Of a DNA stretch of 64,000 bases, positions 9,050-18,206 are shown one piece after another. A model generated the notes under the pieces. The model was not told the origin of the DNA. It did no database searches and saw nothing but the letters and a program-made list of their open reading frames with translations. Both the position numbers and the translations under genes were made by a program. The stretch covers positions 1,587,334 to 1,651,333 of the forward strand of contig NZ_LR733520.1 in assembly GCF_902506145.1 (NCBI RefSeq), written 5' to 3'. The DNA is from Burkholderia sp. 8Y. GTDB lineage: Bacteria > Pseudomonadota > Gammaproteobacteria > Burkholderiales > Burkholderiaceae. The number at the start of each line of letters is the position of its first letter. Positions within the stretch are counted from its first letter, which is position 1.

Positions 9050-10087
9050 CTACGCCTTGACCGAGGCGAGCGCCTTCTTCACGAAGTCGTTCGTCCAGGT
9101 CTTCGACAGATCGATCGGCTTGCCCTTCACGGTTTCGTCGAATGCCTGCAACGTCTTCAGCGACGTCGCCGGGCCGTCTTCCGGCATCAGACCGTCGGGC
9201 GACATGGCTTCCTTCACGTGCTGCCACGAATCCAGATACAGCGCGCGGTCGCCGAGCAGATAGCCTTCCGGCACCGTCGCGATCAGTTCCTTGCCCGACG
9301 CCGTTTGCAGCCACTTGAGCGCGCGCACCATCGCGTTGGTGAGCGCCTGCGTCGTGTTCGGATTCTTGCTGATGAAACTCTGCGACGCGTACAGACACCC
9401 TGCGGGCATGTTGCCGCCGAACACCGTGCGCGTATCCGCGAGCGTGCGCGTGTCCGAAACGATGCGTATCTCGCCCGCGCGCTCGAGCTTGGTCATGACG
9501 GGATCGAGATTGGCCATGGCGTCGATCTGGCCGGACTGCAGCGCGGCAATCGCGCCCGCTCCGGCACCCACGCCGATGAACGACACGTCGGTTGCCTTGA
9601 GCCCCGCCTTCGCGAGCACGAAGCTCGCCATGATCGACGTCGACGAGCCCGGCGCCGTGACGCCGATCTTCTTGCCCTTCAGGTCCGCGACGGACTTGTA
9701 GTTCGGCATCGCCTTCTTCGATACGGCGAGCACGATCTGGGGCGCGCGACCTTGCAGCACGAATTCGCGGAAATACTGGTTCTTGGCTTGCAGTAGCAGC
9801 GTGTGCTCGAACGCGCCCGACACCACATCCGCGCTGCCGCCGACCGCCGCCTGCAACGCCTTCGCGCCGCCGGCGAAATCGGCGATTTCGATGTCGAGCC
9901 CTTCGTCCTTGAAGTAGTTGCGGCGCTCCGCGATGGTGAGCGGCAGATAGTAGAAAAGGTTCTTGCCGCCAACGGCGATCGAAACTTTGGTCTGCTCCGG
10001 CTTGCCTTGTGCGAATGCGAGCGGCATGCCCGACACTGCGCTACCCGCGAGCACCGCGCCGCTCGCGATGAACGTCCTGCGTTTCAT
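9050..10087 (-). CDS. ABC transporter substrate-binding protein (NMT1/SsuA-like), Tat-type signal
   Basis: The 345-residue protein starts MKRRTFIASG, followed by a hydrophobic stretch and AFAQG, which looks like a twin-arginine signal (RRTFI). The mature part has the two-lobed NMT1/THI5-like fold of sulfonate, nitrate and thiamine-precursor receptors, with motifs such as ADLKGKKIGVTAPGSST. The ATG at 10085-10087 is preferred over an upstream start because it places the twin arginines at residues 3-4. The partner ATPase and permease follow directly. The CoA-transferase gene 95 bp upstream suggests an organic acid as substrate, which is only an inference. Confidence 0.87.
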   Translation of the reverse strand: MKRRTFIASGAVLAGSAVSGMPLAFAQGKPEQTKVSIAVGGKNLFYYLPLTIAERRNYFKDEGLDIEIADFAGGAKALQAAVGGSADVVSGAFEHTLLLQAKNQYFREFVLQGRAPQIVLAVSKKAMPNYKSVADLKGKKIGVTAPGSSTSIMASFVLAKAGLKATDVSFIGVGAGAGAIAALQSGQIDAMANLDPVMTKLERAGEIRIVSDTRTLADTRTVFGGNMPAGCLYASQSFISKNPNTTQALTNAMVRALKWLQTASGKELIATVPEGYLLGDRALYLDSWQHVKEAMSPDGLMPEDGPATSLKTLQAFDETVKGKPIDLSKTWTNDFVKKALASVKA

Positions 10088-10182
10088 CGTTGTTGTCTCC
10101 TGTCGACCGGATGGGGCGCTTCTGCGCACGCTCCGGCTGCTTGTCTTTTTTTCTGCGCTGTCGGCCGGATGAAGCTAGTCGC

Positions 10183-11388
10183 TCAGATCACCTTGGCCGA
10201 TCGCAGTCGCGCGATATCGTCGGGATGATACCCGAGCGTCTTAAGGACTTCATCGGTGTGTTCACCGAGTTGCGGCCCGAGCCAGCGCGTCTCGCCCGGC
10301 GTCTCGGAGAGTTTCGGCGTGACGTTCGGCAGCGTAATCTCGCGGCCGTCCTGCCACGGAAAGCGTTGCAGCATTTGCCGCGCGAGGTATTGCGGGTCCG
10401 TGAACATGTCCGCGACGCTGTAGATGCGCCCCGCCGGGACGTCGGCGGCGTTGAGCACGGCGAGCGCCTCGTCGATGCTGCGCGTCGAGAGCCACGCGGC
10501 AATCGCGTCGTCGATTTCCTGCGTGCGCGGCACGCGGCCGTCGTTCGGGGCGAGCGCAGGATCGTTCGCGAGATCGGCGCGGTCGATGGCGGTCATCAGC
10601 CGCTTGAAGATGGGATCGCTATTGCCGCCGATCACGATGCTCCCGTCGCGGCACGGATACGTATTCGACGGCACGATGCCCGGCAGCGACGCGCCCGTGC
10701 GCTCGCGCACGAGGCCATAGACGCCGTATTCGGGCACGACGCTCTCCATCATGTTGAAGACGGCTTCGTAGAGCGCGACATCGACCACCTGCCCTCTGCC
10801 GCCGTTCACTTGCCGATGATGCAGCGCCATCAGCGCGCCGATCACGCCGTGCAGCGCGGCAATCGAATCGCCGATGGAAATGCCGATGCGCGGCGGCGGC
10901 AAGTCCGGATAGCCGGTGATGTGCCGCAGGCCGCCCATCGATTCGGCAATCGCGCCGAAGCCCGGTCGATCGCGATACGGCCCGCTTTGCCCGTAGCCGG
11001 ACAGCCGCACCATCACGAGGCCGGGGTTGTCGGCGGACAAGTTTTCGTAACCGAGACCGAGCTTTTCCAGGAGACCGGGCCGGAAGTTCTCGACGACGAT
11101 ATCCGCTTCCTTCGCGAGCCGCCGGACGATCTCCTTGCCTTCTTCCGCCTTCAGATTGACGGTCACGGACTTCTTGTTGCGCGCCTGCACCGCCCACCAC
11201 AGCGACGTGCCGCCGACCTCCGGATACAGCTTGCGCCATTTGCGCAGCGGATCGCCGCCGTTCGGGTCTTCGATCTTGATGACGTCCGCGCCGAACTCGC
11301 CCATGAAGCGCGCGGCGAACGGCCCCGCGATGAGCGTGCCCAGTTCCAGCACCTTGACGCCGGCGAGCGGCCCGGTCGTTGCGGTCAT
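10183..11388 (-). CDS. CoA-transferase family III (CaiB/BaiF) protein
   Basis: A 401-residue class III CoA-transferase, the family that moves CoA between carboxylic acids by way of an aspartyl-CoA thioester. The N-terminus GVKVLELGTLIAGPFA and the segment GADVIKIEDPNGGDPLRKW are typical. The glycine-rich GFGAIAESMGGLRHITGY lies in the active-site region. The start at 11386-11388 is preceded by AAGGAGACGA, a strong ribosome-binding site. The ABC importer genes follow at 95 bp, so uptake of an acid and its activation to a CoA ester may be linked. Substrate unknown. Confidence 0.88.
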   Translation of the reverse strand: MTATTGPLAGVKVLELGTLIAGPFAARFMGEFGADVIKIEDPNGGDPLRKWRKLYPEVGGTSLWWAVQARNKKSVTVNLKAEEGKEIVRRLAKEADIVVENFRPGLLEKLGLGYENLSADNPGLVMVRLSGYGQSGPYRDRPGFGAIAESMGGLRHITGYPDLPPPRIGISIGDSIAALHGVIGALMALHHRQVNGGRGQVVDVALYEAVFNMMESVVPEYGVYGLVRERTGASLPGIVPSNTYPCRDGSIVIGGNSDPIFKRLMTAIDRADLANDPALAPNDGRVPRTQEIDDAIAAWLSTRSIDEALAVLNAADVPAGRIYSVADMFTDPQYLARQMLQRFPWQDGREITLPNVTPKLSETPGETRWLGPQLGEHTDEVLKTLGYHPDDIARLRSAKVI

Positions 11389-11488
11389 TTTCGTCTCCTT
11401 GTCTCGGCTCGGGCGCTCGGGATCGGCTCGGCCGAAGCGCCGTTCCATTCGTTTTATGTTCGGGTCGCGCGGACGACCTCGCGGGACT

Positions 11489-11701
11489 TCAGAGCGGCTT
11501 GAAGCGCGGGGTGCCGTCCTCGAGCGTCTCGTCGAACATTGCGGTCGGCCGCACCCACAGGCCGCGCTCGTGCGGCCAGAGATGTTCATAGACCGTCATC
11601 GCTTCCTCGGTTTCCGAGTGCCGCGCCACGCCGATCACGCGATACAGGCCGCCCTTGTAATGACGATGCGTGGCGAGCGCGAGTGCTTCGGTTTCTGTCA
11701 T
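11489..11701 (-). CDS. DUF1653 small protein
   Basis: A 70-residue protein beginning MTETEALAL and containing HYKGGLYRVIGVARHSETEE and VYEHLWPHERGLWVRP, the hallmark of DUF1653, a small beta-rich domain of unknown function. The ATG at 11699-11701 fits the usual length; the frame continues upstream into recR but without similarity. It lies just downstream of recR (10 bp) on the same strand and may be co-transcribed with it. Confidence 0.85.
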   Translation of the reverse strand: MTETEALALATHRHYKGGLYRVIGVARHSETEEAMTVYEHLWPHERGLWVRPTAMFDETLEDGTPRFKPL

Positions 11702-11711
11702 GGAATCTTCC

Positions 11712-12308
11712 CTAAACGGAGCGGCGATCGAGCATCGCGCGCGCGATGGTGCCGGCATCGACATATTCGAGCTCGCCGCCCACCGGCACGCCGCGCGCGA
11801 GCCGCGTCACCTTCAGCCCTTTGGCTTTCAGCGTCTGGGCGAGGTAATGCGCGGTGGCTTCGCCTTCGTTGGTGAAGTTGGTCGCGAGCACGATCTCTTG
11901 CACGACGCCATCCAGCGCCCGGTTGATGAGCCGCTCGAAGTGGATTTCCTTCGGACCGATGCCGTCGAGCGGACTGAGCCTGCCCATCAGCACGAAATAA
12001 AGCCCGCGATACGTGAGCGTCTGCTCGAGCATGATCTGGTCGGCGGGCGTCTCGACGACGCACAGCAACGACGGGTCGCGCTCTTCGTCGAGGCAGACTT
12101 CGCAGATGGCCGCTTCGGTGAAGGTGTTGCACTTCTCGCAGTGACGCAGATGCTCGGTCGCGAACAGCAGCGAACTCCCGAGCTTTTCGGCGCCCGCGCG
12201 GTCATGCTGCATCAGGTGATACGCCATGCGCTGCGCCGATTTCGGGCCGACGCCGGGCAGCGCACGCAGCGCCTCGACGAGCGCCGACAGGGCGGAAGGT
12301 TGTTTCAT
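11712..12308 (-). CDS. recR: Recombination mediator protein RecR
   Basis: A 198-residue RecR, part of the RecFOR system that loads RecA at single-stranded gaps. It has an N-terminal helix-hairpin-helix ([16 protein letters not shown]), a four-cysteine zinc finger ([16 protein letters not shown], about residues 57-72) and a Toprim domain ([16 protein letters not shown]). The ATG at 12306-12308 gives the standard length; the longer frame is only the shadow of ybaB. It follows ybaB by 50 bp. Confidence 0.95.
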   Translation of the reverse strand: MKQPSALSALVEALRALPGVGPKSAQRMAYHLMQHDRAGAEKLGSSLLFATEHLRHCEKCNTFTEAAICEVCLDEERDPSLLCVVETPADQIMLEQTLTYRGLYFVLMGRLSPLDGIGPKEIHFERLINRALDGVVQEIVLATNFTNEGEATAHYLAQTLKAKGLKVTRLARGVPVGGELEYVDAGTIARAMLDRRSV

Positions 12309-12358
12309 GTGTCCTTCATTGACATCGAAACGCGCCGAATTCACTTCGGCGCGCGCGA

Positions 12359-12685
12359 TCAGAACGGCAGCTTGAAGCCGGGCGGCATCGGCATGCCGGC
12401 GGTCATGCCGCTCATCTTCTCTTGCGTGGTGGCTTCGGCCTTGCGCACGGCGTCGTTGAACGCGGCGGCGACCAGGTCTTCGAGCATGTCCTTGTCGTCC
12501 GCGAGCAGGCTCGGGTCGATCTGCACGCGCTTCACGTCGTTCTTGCAGGTCATCGTCACCTTCACGAGGCCGGCGCCCGACTGGCCCTCGACCTCGATCA
12601 GCGCGAGCTGATCCTGCATTTTCTTCATGTTTTCCTGCATCTGCTGAGCTTGCTTCATCAGCCCGGCGAGTTGGTTCTTCATCAT
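12359..12685 (-). CDS. ybaB: YbaB/EbfC family nucleoid-associated protein
   Basis: A 108-residue DNA-binding protein of the YbaB/EbfC family, which binds DNA as a dimer. The N-terminus [20 protein letters not shown] is a charged amphipathic helix; the core [19 protein letters not shown] and a Met/Pro/Gly tail complete the family pattern. Two ATG codons are adjacent; the upstream one at 12683-12685 is used here. It lies between dnaX and recR, its usual place. Confidence 0.93.
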   Translation of the reverse strand: MMKNQLAGLMKQAQQMQENMKKMQDQLALIEVEGQSGAGLVKVTMTCKNDVKRVQIDPSLLADDKDMLEDLVAAAFNDAVRKAEATTQEKMSGMTAGMPMPPGFKLPF

Positions 12686-12824
12686 GGTGCGGCTCCTTCC
12701 TGAAAAGCGGATATGCGGATGGCGGCAAGCGCACCGCGACGTGCGGCGGTGCGCTCTGAATAACGAGGCCGCGGGTGCGGAGTGCCTCGCGGCGTGTCTT
12801 GCTGTGCTTACTGTACCGTGCCGG

Positions 12825-15632
12825 TCACGCGGACGCGCCCGGCGGATTTCCGCCCGATGCGGCAAGCGGCTTGATCGAGCCCTGCACGATGCTCGCGCCG
12901 AAATCGCGGATGAGCGACTGCACGAACGGATCGCGCTGGATCTCCTGCTCGGCTTCCTGCTGCTTTTTCGCGCGCTCGGCTGCGTCGAGCGCGGCGGCCG
13001 TGCGGCGCGCGGGACCGACACTGACATTGACTTCGACGGCGCGGCCGAGCTTGTCGGCGAGCGCGCCCTTGAGCTTCGCGACGTGGGCAACGTCCGTGTA
13101 CATCGGCACGGCGACGGTAAGCGTGACCGAACTGGCGTCGCAGGCGGTCAGTTCGCTGTTGAACGCGAGCTGATACGCAACGCCCTTCAACGGCAGATCG
13201 ACGGCGAGCGCCGGCCATTCGACCGCGACGCCGAGCGCATCGAGCGGGACGGCGGGCGGCAGCGGCGCGCTGTCGATCTTCGGCGCGGGGCTCGACGCGT
13301 GTTCGCTGCCGAAGCGCATGTCGTCGGGGCCGCTGTCGAACGCGGGAATATAACCGTCGTCGGGCGGCATGAAGTACGCATCTTCTGGCGATGCCGGCGC
13401 GTAGTCGTCCGGCGGCATGTCTTCCCACGGCGGGATGACTTTCGCGGCGGGTTTCGTCTGCGGCTCGGGTGCGGCTGCGGATGCCGTTGCGGGCGGCGCG
13501 CGGCGCGGCTCCGGTGCCTGGACCTTCACGGCGGGCTTCGGCGGGACGGGCTTCGCTGCAGGCGCGTTGGTCTGCCCTGCCGCCGATGCACCGCGCCCCG
13601 CACGATCCGACGACAGCCGCAAACCCGCGCTGCGCAGCACTTCGAGCGCGGCGCTCGCACCACTTCCGGCGCGCATCGGCGCGGGCGTATCAGCGGGAGC
13701 AGCGGCGTCCACCGTTTGCCGTGCGGCGGCGAAAAGCGGCGCTGGGGCGGTCGGCAGTGCGTTGTCTACAACGGCGGTTTCGGCGGCTGGCCGCGTCGCC
13801 GACACGAGCGGCGCGGCTGGCGGTTCGTTGGCCGCCTCGGCGGCTTTGTCTTCTATCCGCGTTGCCGACACGACCCGCGCGGTTGGCGGTTCGTTGCGCG
13901 CCACGGCGGCATTGTCATCTGGCCCGCTCGCGGAGACGAGCGACGCGGCTGGCGGTGCGCTGCTTACGTCGGCGGCTTTGTCATCTGGCCGGTTTGCGGA
14001 AAGCGGCGCGGGCGTGGCTGGCGGTGCGTTGCCCACATTGGCGGCTTCGGCTGCTGGCCGAGTCGCCTGCACGAGCGGCGCATTGTCCGCGTCGGCGGCT
14101 TCGGCGGCTGGCCGAGTCGCCGACACGAGCCGCGCGGCTGGCGGTGCGGTGCTTAGGTCGGCCGCGTTGTCGTCTGGCCGATTTTCGGAGACGAGCGGCG
14201 CGGCTGGCGGTGCGGTGCGCGCTTCAGCAGCATTTTCCCTTGCCGGAGTCGCCGACACGATCTGCGCGTCCGTGCGTTCGAGCTTCGTCGCGGAGACTTC
14301 ATCGCCAGCAGTCGATGCTTTCGACGGCGATCCGCTCGCAAGCGATACCCCGCCCCGATCGCGGCCCTGCGCCTCGGGGCCACCCGCATTCGCTGACGCG
14401 CCGGCCCGCACGCCGTCCGCCGCCTTCGCGACAACCGGCGCGGGCGATACCGCACGTCCGGCCATCGCGCCAGCGAGCGCCGCGCTGCGCTGCGGCCTGC
14501 TCGCCTGCGGCGCATTCACCGCGAGGCCGCCGCCACCGCCCGGCCCGCCTGCGGGCTCGAAAGCCAGCATGCGCAGGAGGGTCATGGTGAAGCCGGCGTA
14601 TTCGTCCGGCGCGAGCCCGAGCTCGCCGCGGCCCACGGTGGCGATCTGATAGAACAGTTGCACCTGCTCAGCCGAAAGCGCGTCAGCGAAGCGGCGAATA
14701 TCGTCGGCTTCCGGCCACTCGTCGAGCACCGACGACGGCGCGAATTGCGCCCACGCGATCCGGTGCAGCAGGCTCGCCAGATCCTGCAGCGCGGTCGAGA
14801 ACGACAGGCTGCGCAGCGCCATTTCGTCGGCGATGGCCAGGACGCCCGCGCCGTCGCTGGCGGCGAGCGCGTCGATCAGACGGATCAGATAGCTTTGATC
14901 GAGCGCGCCGAGCATGCTGCGCACGGCTTCCTCGGTCACCTGATTGGCCGAATAGGCGATAGCCTGATCGGTGAGCGAAAGCGCGTCGCGCATGCTGCCG
15001 TCCGCCGCCCGCGACAGAAGCCGCAGCGCCTGCGGCTCGAACGCGATCTGCTCTTCGCGAAGAATGTGCTCCAGATGCGACACGATATGCCCCGCCGGCA
15101 TCTGCTTCAGATTGAACTGCAGGCAGCGCGAGAGCACCGTGACCGGAATCTTCTGCGGATCGGTCGTGGCGAGGATGAACTTCACATGCGGCGGCGGTTC
15201 TTCCAGCGTCTTCAGCATTGCGTTGAAGGCGTGGTTCGTGAGCATGTGCACTTCGTCGATCATATAGACCTTGAAGCGCGCATCGACGGGCGCATACACC
15301 GCGCGCTCCAGGAGCGCCGCCATTTCATCGACACCGCGATTGCTCGCCGCGTCCATTTCCACGTAATCGACAAAGCGGCCTTCGTCGATTTCCCGGCACG
15401 CACGGCACACGCCGCACGGCTTCGATGTCACGCCGGTTTCGCAGTTGAGCGCCTTCGCGAAGATGCGCGAGAGCGTCGTCTTGCCGACGCCGCGCGTGCC
15501 CGTGAACAGATAGGCGTGATGCAGCCGGCCACCGTCGAGCGCGTGCGTGAGCGCACGAACGACATGCTCCTGGCCGACGAGCGACTCGAACGATTTCGGC
15601 CGCCATTTGCGTGCGAGAACTTGATAGGTCAT
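12825..15632 (-). CDS. dnaX: DNA polymerase III subunits gamma/tau, with a repeat-rich linker
   Basis: The 935-residue clamp-loader ATPase is larger than E. coli tau (643 residues). The AAA+ part has Walker A GTRGVGKT, a zinc knuckle ([16 protein letters not shown]), Walker B with DEVH and the sensor region LSRCLQF. The extra length is mostly an Ala/Pro linker (about 13725-14265) built of eight or nine imperfect copies of a ~21-residue unit like [19 protein letters not shown] conserved C-terminal domain follows. The start ATG (15630-15632) has no Shine-Dalgarno sequence and lies 7 bp after a TACAAT box (15640-15645). I see no clear A-rich slippery site, so production of a short gamma form cannot be predicted. 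Confidence 0.94.
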   Translation of the reverse strand: MTYQVLARKWRPKSFESLVGQEHVVRALTHALDGGRLHHAYLFTGTRGVGKTTLSRIFAKALNCETGVTSKPCGVCRACREIDEGRFVDYVEMDAASNRGVDEMAALLERAVYAPVDARFKVYMIDEVHMLTNHAFNAMLKTLEEPPPHVKFILATTDPQKIPVTVLSRCLQFNLKQMPAGHIVSHLEHILREEQIAFEPQALRLLSRAADGSMRDALSLTDQAIAYSANQVTEEAVRSMLGALDQSYLIRLIDALAASDGAGVLAIADEMALRSLSFSTALQDLASLLHRIAWAQFAPSSVLDEWPEADDIRRFADALSAEQVQLFYQIATVGRGELGLAPDEYAGFTMTLLRMLAFEPAGGPGGGGGLAVNAPQASRPQRSAALAGAMAGRAVSPAPVVAKAADGVRAGASANAGGPEAQGRDRGGVSLASGSPSKASTAGDEVSATKLERTDAQIVSATPARENAAEARTAPPAAPLVSENRPDDNAADLSTAPPAARLVSATRPAAEAADADNAPLVQATRPAAEAANVGNAPPATPAPLSANRPDDKAADVSSAPPAASLVSASGPDDNAAVARNEPPTARVVSATRIEDKAAEAANEPPAAPLVSATRPAAETAVVDNALPTAPAPLFAAARQTVDAAAPADTPAPMRAGSGASAALEVLRSAGLRLSSDRAGRGASAAGQTNAPAAKPVPPKPAVKVQAPEPRRAPPATASAAAPEPQTKPAAKVIPPWEDMPPDDYAPASPEDAYFMPPDDGYIPAFDSGPDDMRFGSEHASSPAPKIDSAPLPPAVPLDALGVAVEWPALAVDLPLKGVAYQLAFNSELTACDASSVTLTVAVPMYTDVAHVAKLKGALADKLGRAVEVNVSVGPARRTAAALDAAERAKKQQEAEQEIQRDPFVQSLIRDFGASIVQGSIKPLAASGGNPPGASA
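13725..14265 (-). repeat. Intragenic tandem repeat in the dnaX linker
   Basis: About eight or nine degenerate units of roughly 60-66 bp run in frame. At DNA level the plus strand shows the recurring pattern GCCGACACGAGC GGCGCGGCTGGCGGTGCG with small changes and two length variants. The encoded unit is approximately [LV][21 protein letters not shown]. The unit changes at synonymous and non-synonymous places, so it is old or gene-converted rather than freshly expanded. Confidence 0.8.
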
Positions 15633-15771
15633 GCGCGAAATTGTATCAGCAACGACTTGTGGCACACGCGCGAGAGCGGCACGCGGCAAGCGTTCAGAGA
15701 GGCTGTCGCAGCACTGGAAAAACTGGGGAAATGCTGAAGGAAGAAGACAGACAGAGACAAACAGAAAAGCG

Positions 15772-15877
15772 GAAGGTGACGAGCCCGACCCTCGGCACTG
15801 GTGGAAAGCGGCTGTGGCTGCTTCGTTCCCGACCTGACCAGGTTGACCGCGCCACCATGCGAGGAGGCCCGTCACGA
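15772..15877 (-). ncRNA. ffs: 4.5S RNA (signal recognition particle RNA, small bacterial type)
   Basis: On the minus strand the conserved SRP domain IV core reads GGTCAGGTCGGGAACGAAGC, followed by AGCCACAGCCGC. This is the Ffh-binding apical loop with the GGAA-type tetraloop region. The ends pair: GTGACGGGCC at the 5' side with GGGCTCGTCAC at the 3' side gives a closing stem of ten pairs with one G-U. A TACAAT -10 box lies at 15881-15886, which puts the transcript start near 15875. The exact 3' end is uncertain; it is followed by a pyrimidine-rich tract (CTTTTCTGTTTG). The gene sits upstream of dnaX on the same strand. Confidence 0.9.
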
Positions 15878-15880
15878 CGA

Positions 15881-15886
15881 ATTGTA
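15881..15886 (-). promoter_or_regulatory. -10 box of the 4.5S RNA promoter
   Basis: On the minus strand TACAAT lies about 7 bp before the predicted 5' end of the RNA. The -35 region is GC-rich; TTCCGG at 18 bp is the best, weak, match. Confidence 0.55.
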
Positions 15887-16211
15887 TCACGCGGGGCGCG
15901 CGGCCCGGAAGGCTTGCAACGAAGCATCGCGCGAGGCGGGAAGGACGGCGCTCTTGCGCTTCGTGCTTTCACCCTCAGACCATCGCTATCGGGCACCGGC
16001 AACGGATAGCAAAGTAGGCTAAGATGACATGTGACTCACCCGTGACCGTGCGTGCCATAAGCCTTACCCGGTGCGCGCGGAAGGCGGGACATTCGTTCAC
16101 TCATTGAGCAGCAAATGAGCAGCGCAATGAGCGGCGAAATCCTTTTCCAGTTTTGGTGTATCGTGGCGAGCATTCAAACGCGGGCCTCGAATCAATAGAG
16201 GTAATCAGACA
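15887..16211. other. Gene-free interval between ffs and trxA
   Basis: About 325 bp between divergent transcription units. It holds upstream sequence of the 4.5S RNA promoter and the trxA leader with an AGAGGT ribosome-binding site (16197-16202). Three near-repeats of GAGCAGC/GAGCGGC occur around 16108-16136. No convincing gene was seen. Confidence 0.6.
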
Positions 16212-16538
16212 ATGAGCGAATCAATCAAGCACATCAGCGACGCTTCTTTTGAACAGGACGTCGTCAAGTCGGATAAACCTGTCCTGCTCGATTTCTGGGC
16301 CGAATGGTGTGGTCCCTGCAAGATGATTGCCCCGATCCTCGACGAAGTCGCGAAGGATTACGGCGATCGCTTGCAGATCGCGAAGATCAATGTGGACGAG
16401 CACCAGTCGACGCCGGTGAAGTTCGGCGTGCGCGGCATTCCCACGCTGATTCTGTTCAAGAACGGCGCGGTCGCCGCGCAAAAGGTCGGCGCCTTGTCGA
16501 AGTCGCAGCTGACCGCGTTCCTCGACAGCAACCTGTAA
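16212..16538 (+). CDS. trxA: Thioredoxin 1
   Basis: A 108-residue thioredoxin, the general cytoplasmic disulfide reductase recycled by thioredoxin reductase. The active site WCGPCK is at about residues 33-38, with the conserved cis-proline segment [12 protein letters not shown] and the [10 protein letters not shown] helix at the end. Length and sequence are standard. It is followed by a GC-rich hairpin and then rho, the same order as in E. coli. Confidence 0.97.
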   Translation: MSESIKHISDASFEQDVVKSDKPVLLDFWAEWCGPCKMIAPILDEVAKDYGDRLQIAKINVDEHQSTPVKFGVRGIPTLILFKNGAVAAQKVGALSKSQLTAFLDSNL

Positions 16539-16548
16539 CTGCACCAAG

Positions 16549-16582
16549 GGCGGGCGCCCGGCTTCATTCGGCGCCCGCTTCG
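16549..16582 (+). terminator. GC-rich hairpin after trxA
   Basis: GCGGGCGCC (16550-16558) pairs with GGCGCCCGC (16570-16578) across an 11-base loop. The T-run is poor (TTCG), so termination may be partial and could let trxA transcription reach rho. Confidence 0.55.
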
Positions 16583-16683
16583 CGCGATTCACATGAAAAG
16601 CGCGAGAACCGATGTTGTCGCACGACAACATCGGCCGAAAAGCCCCGCCCCCGGCCTATCCGAGGCCCGCGCGGCGTGTGCTA

Positions 16684-16692
16684 TGCTAGAAT
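16684..16692 (+). promoter_or_regulatory. Extended -10 promoter of rho
   Basis: TATGCTAGAAT (16682-16692) contains an extended -10 element (TG-N-TAGAAT). No good -35 box is seen, which is compatible with the extended type. The transcript would begin near 16699, leaving a leader of about 90 nt. Confidence 0.5.
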
Positions 16693-16698
16693 CACAAG

Positions 16699-16789
16699 AC
16701 TTCAAGAAGTATTAAGTCCTAGAGCGGTTCCGCTCACCTCTTCTCCCAAATCTTTCTGTCGTACCTCTTCTCCCCGGCGGGAAATCCGT
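16699..16789 (+). promoter_or_regulatory. Pyrimidine-rich rho leader with a 12-nt direct repeat
   Basis: The leader has a small hairpin AGCGG-TT-CCGCT (16722-16733), then a C/T-rich, G-poor tract in which ACCTCTTCTCCC occurs twice, at 16736-16747 and 16763-16774. Such C-rich unstructured RNA is what Rho binds. E. coli rho is autoregulated by termination in its own leader; a similar role here is inference. Confidence 0.45.
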
Positions 16790-18055
16790 ATGCATTTATC
16801 CGAGCTCAAGTCTCAGCACGTGTCTGCACTGATCGAGATGGCCAATGGCCTGGAGATCGAAAACGCGAACCGCCTGCGCAAGCAGGAATTGATGTTCGCG
16901 ATTCTTAAAAAGCGCGCCAAGGCAGGCGACACGATTTTCGGCGACGGCACGCTCGAAGTGCTGCCTGACGGCTTCGGCTTTCTGCGCTCGCCCGAGACTT
17001 CGTATCTCGCGAGCACGGACGATATTTATATCAGCCCGTCGCAGATTCGCCGTTTCAACCTGCATACCGGCGATACGATCGAAGGCGAAGTCCGCACGCC
17101 GAAAGACGGCGAGCGCTACTTCGCGCTGGTGAAGGTCGACAAAGTCAACGGGCAGCCGCCCGAGGCCTCGAAACACAAGATCATGTTCGAGAACCTCACG
17201 CCGCTGCATCCGAATAAGCCTTTGCCGCTCGAACGCGAAATGCGCGGCGAGGAAAACGTGACGGGCCGCATCATCGACATGATCGCGCCGATCGGCAAAG
17301 GCCAGCGCGGTCTGCTCGTCGCATCGCCAAAGTCGGGCAAGACCGTGATGCTTCAGCACATCGCGCATGCAGTGAAGGCCAATCATCCGGATGTCGTGCT
17401 CTTCGTGCTCCTGATCGACGAGCGTCCGGAAGAAGTCACGGAAATGCAACGCTCGGTGGCGGGCGAAGTGATCGCCTCGACCTTCGACGAACCCGCCGCG
17501 CGTCACGTGCAAGTGGCCGAAATGGTCATCGAAAAGGCGAAGCGCCTTGTCGAAATGAAGCATGACGTCGTGATTCTGCTCGACTCCATCACGCGTCTCG
17601 CGCGCGCCTACAACACGGTCGTGCCGGCATCGGGCAAGGTGCTGACGGGCGGTGTCGATGCCAACGCGCTCCAGCGTCCGAAGCGTTTCTTCGGCGCGGC
17701 GCGCAATATCGAGGAAGGCGGGTCGCTCACGATCATTGGCACGGCGCTGATTGAAACCGGCAGCCGCATGGACGACGTGATCTACGAAGAGTTCAAGGGC
17801 ACCGGCAACATGGAAGTGCACCTCGAACGCCGTCTCGCGGAAAAGCGCGTGTATCCGTCGATCAACCTGAACAAGTCGGGCACGCGCCGCGAAGAGCTGC
17901 TCATCAAGCCGGACCTGCTGCAAAAGGTCTGGGTGCTGCGCAAGTTCATTCACGACATGGACGAAGTCGAAGCAATGGAATTCCTGCTCGACAAGATCCG
18001 TCAGACGAAGAGCAACTCCGAGTTCTTCGACTTGATGCGTCGCGGCGGAGGCTGA
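16790..18055 (+). CDS. rho: Transcription termination factor Rho
   Basis: A 421-residue hexameric RNA helicase, two residues longer than the E. coli protein. The N-terminal RNA-binding domain starts [11 protein letters not shown] and includes [13 protein letters not shown]. The ATPase core has the P-loop PKSGKTVML, Walker [17 protein letters not shown] and the Q/R-loop region SGTRREELL. The ATG at 16790-16792 matches the family start; the frame extends upstream through trxA only by chance. A strong terminator follows. Confidence 0.97.
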   Translation: MHLSELKSQHVSALIEMANGLEIENANRLRKQELMFAILKKRAKAGDTIFGDGTLEVLPDGFGFLRSPETSYLASTDDIYISPSQIRRFNLHTGDTIEGEVRTPKDGERYFALVKVDKVNGQPPEASKHKIMFENLTPLHPNKPLPLEREMRGEENVTGRIIDMIAPIGKGQRGLLVASPKSGKTVMLQHIAHAVKANHPDVVLFVLLIDERPEEVTEMQRSVAGEVIASTFDEPAARHVQVAEMVIEKAKRLVEMKHDVVILLDSITRLARAYNTVVPASGKVLTGGVDANALQRPKRFFGAARNIEEGGSLTIIGTALIETGSRMDDVIYEEFKGTGNMEVHLERRLAEKRVYPSINLNKSGTRREELLIKPDLLQKVWVLRKFIHDMDEVEAMEFLLDKIRQTKSNSEFFDLMRRGGG

Positions 18056-18081
18056 TTCTCCGTCTTGCTTCGCGCTTCGAG

Positions 18082-18111
18082 AAACCGCCTGCATCGTCAG
18101 GCGGTTTTTTT
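18082..18111 (+). terminator. Intrinsic terminator of rho
   Basis: AACCGCCTG (18083-18091) pairs with CAGGCGGTT (18098-18106), followed by a run of seven Ts. Confidence 0.9.
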
Positions 18112-18206
18112 ATCGGCGCGTGGGCGCGCGGTCACGATGCCGCCCGCGCGCATCCGTACAATCCGGTCTGTTCCTGCGCCATCCCGCGCGACCACCCGAC
18201 CGACCG

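Noticed and set aside
7988-9796. A 602-residue frame opposite the ABC importer genes
   Set aside because: It spans several real genes on the other strand and has no motif of its own.
13417-14649. Ala/Ser-rich 410-residue frame opposite the dnaX linker
   Set aside because: It is the reverse reading of the dnaX repeats; repetition and openness follow from dnaX.
12825-15632. Programmed -1 frameshift in dnaX producing gamma
   Set aside because: E. coli uses an A-rich slippery heptamer with a hairpin; no A_AAA_AAG-like site was seen here, so I do not claim it.
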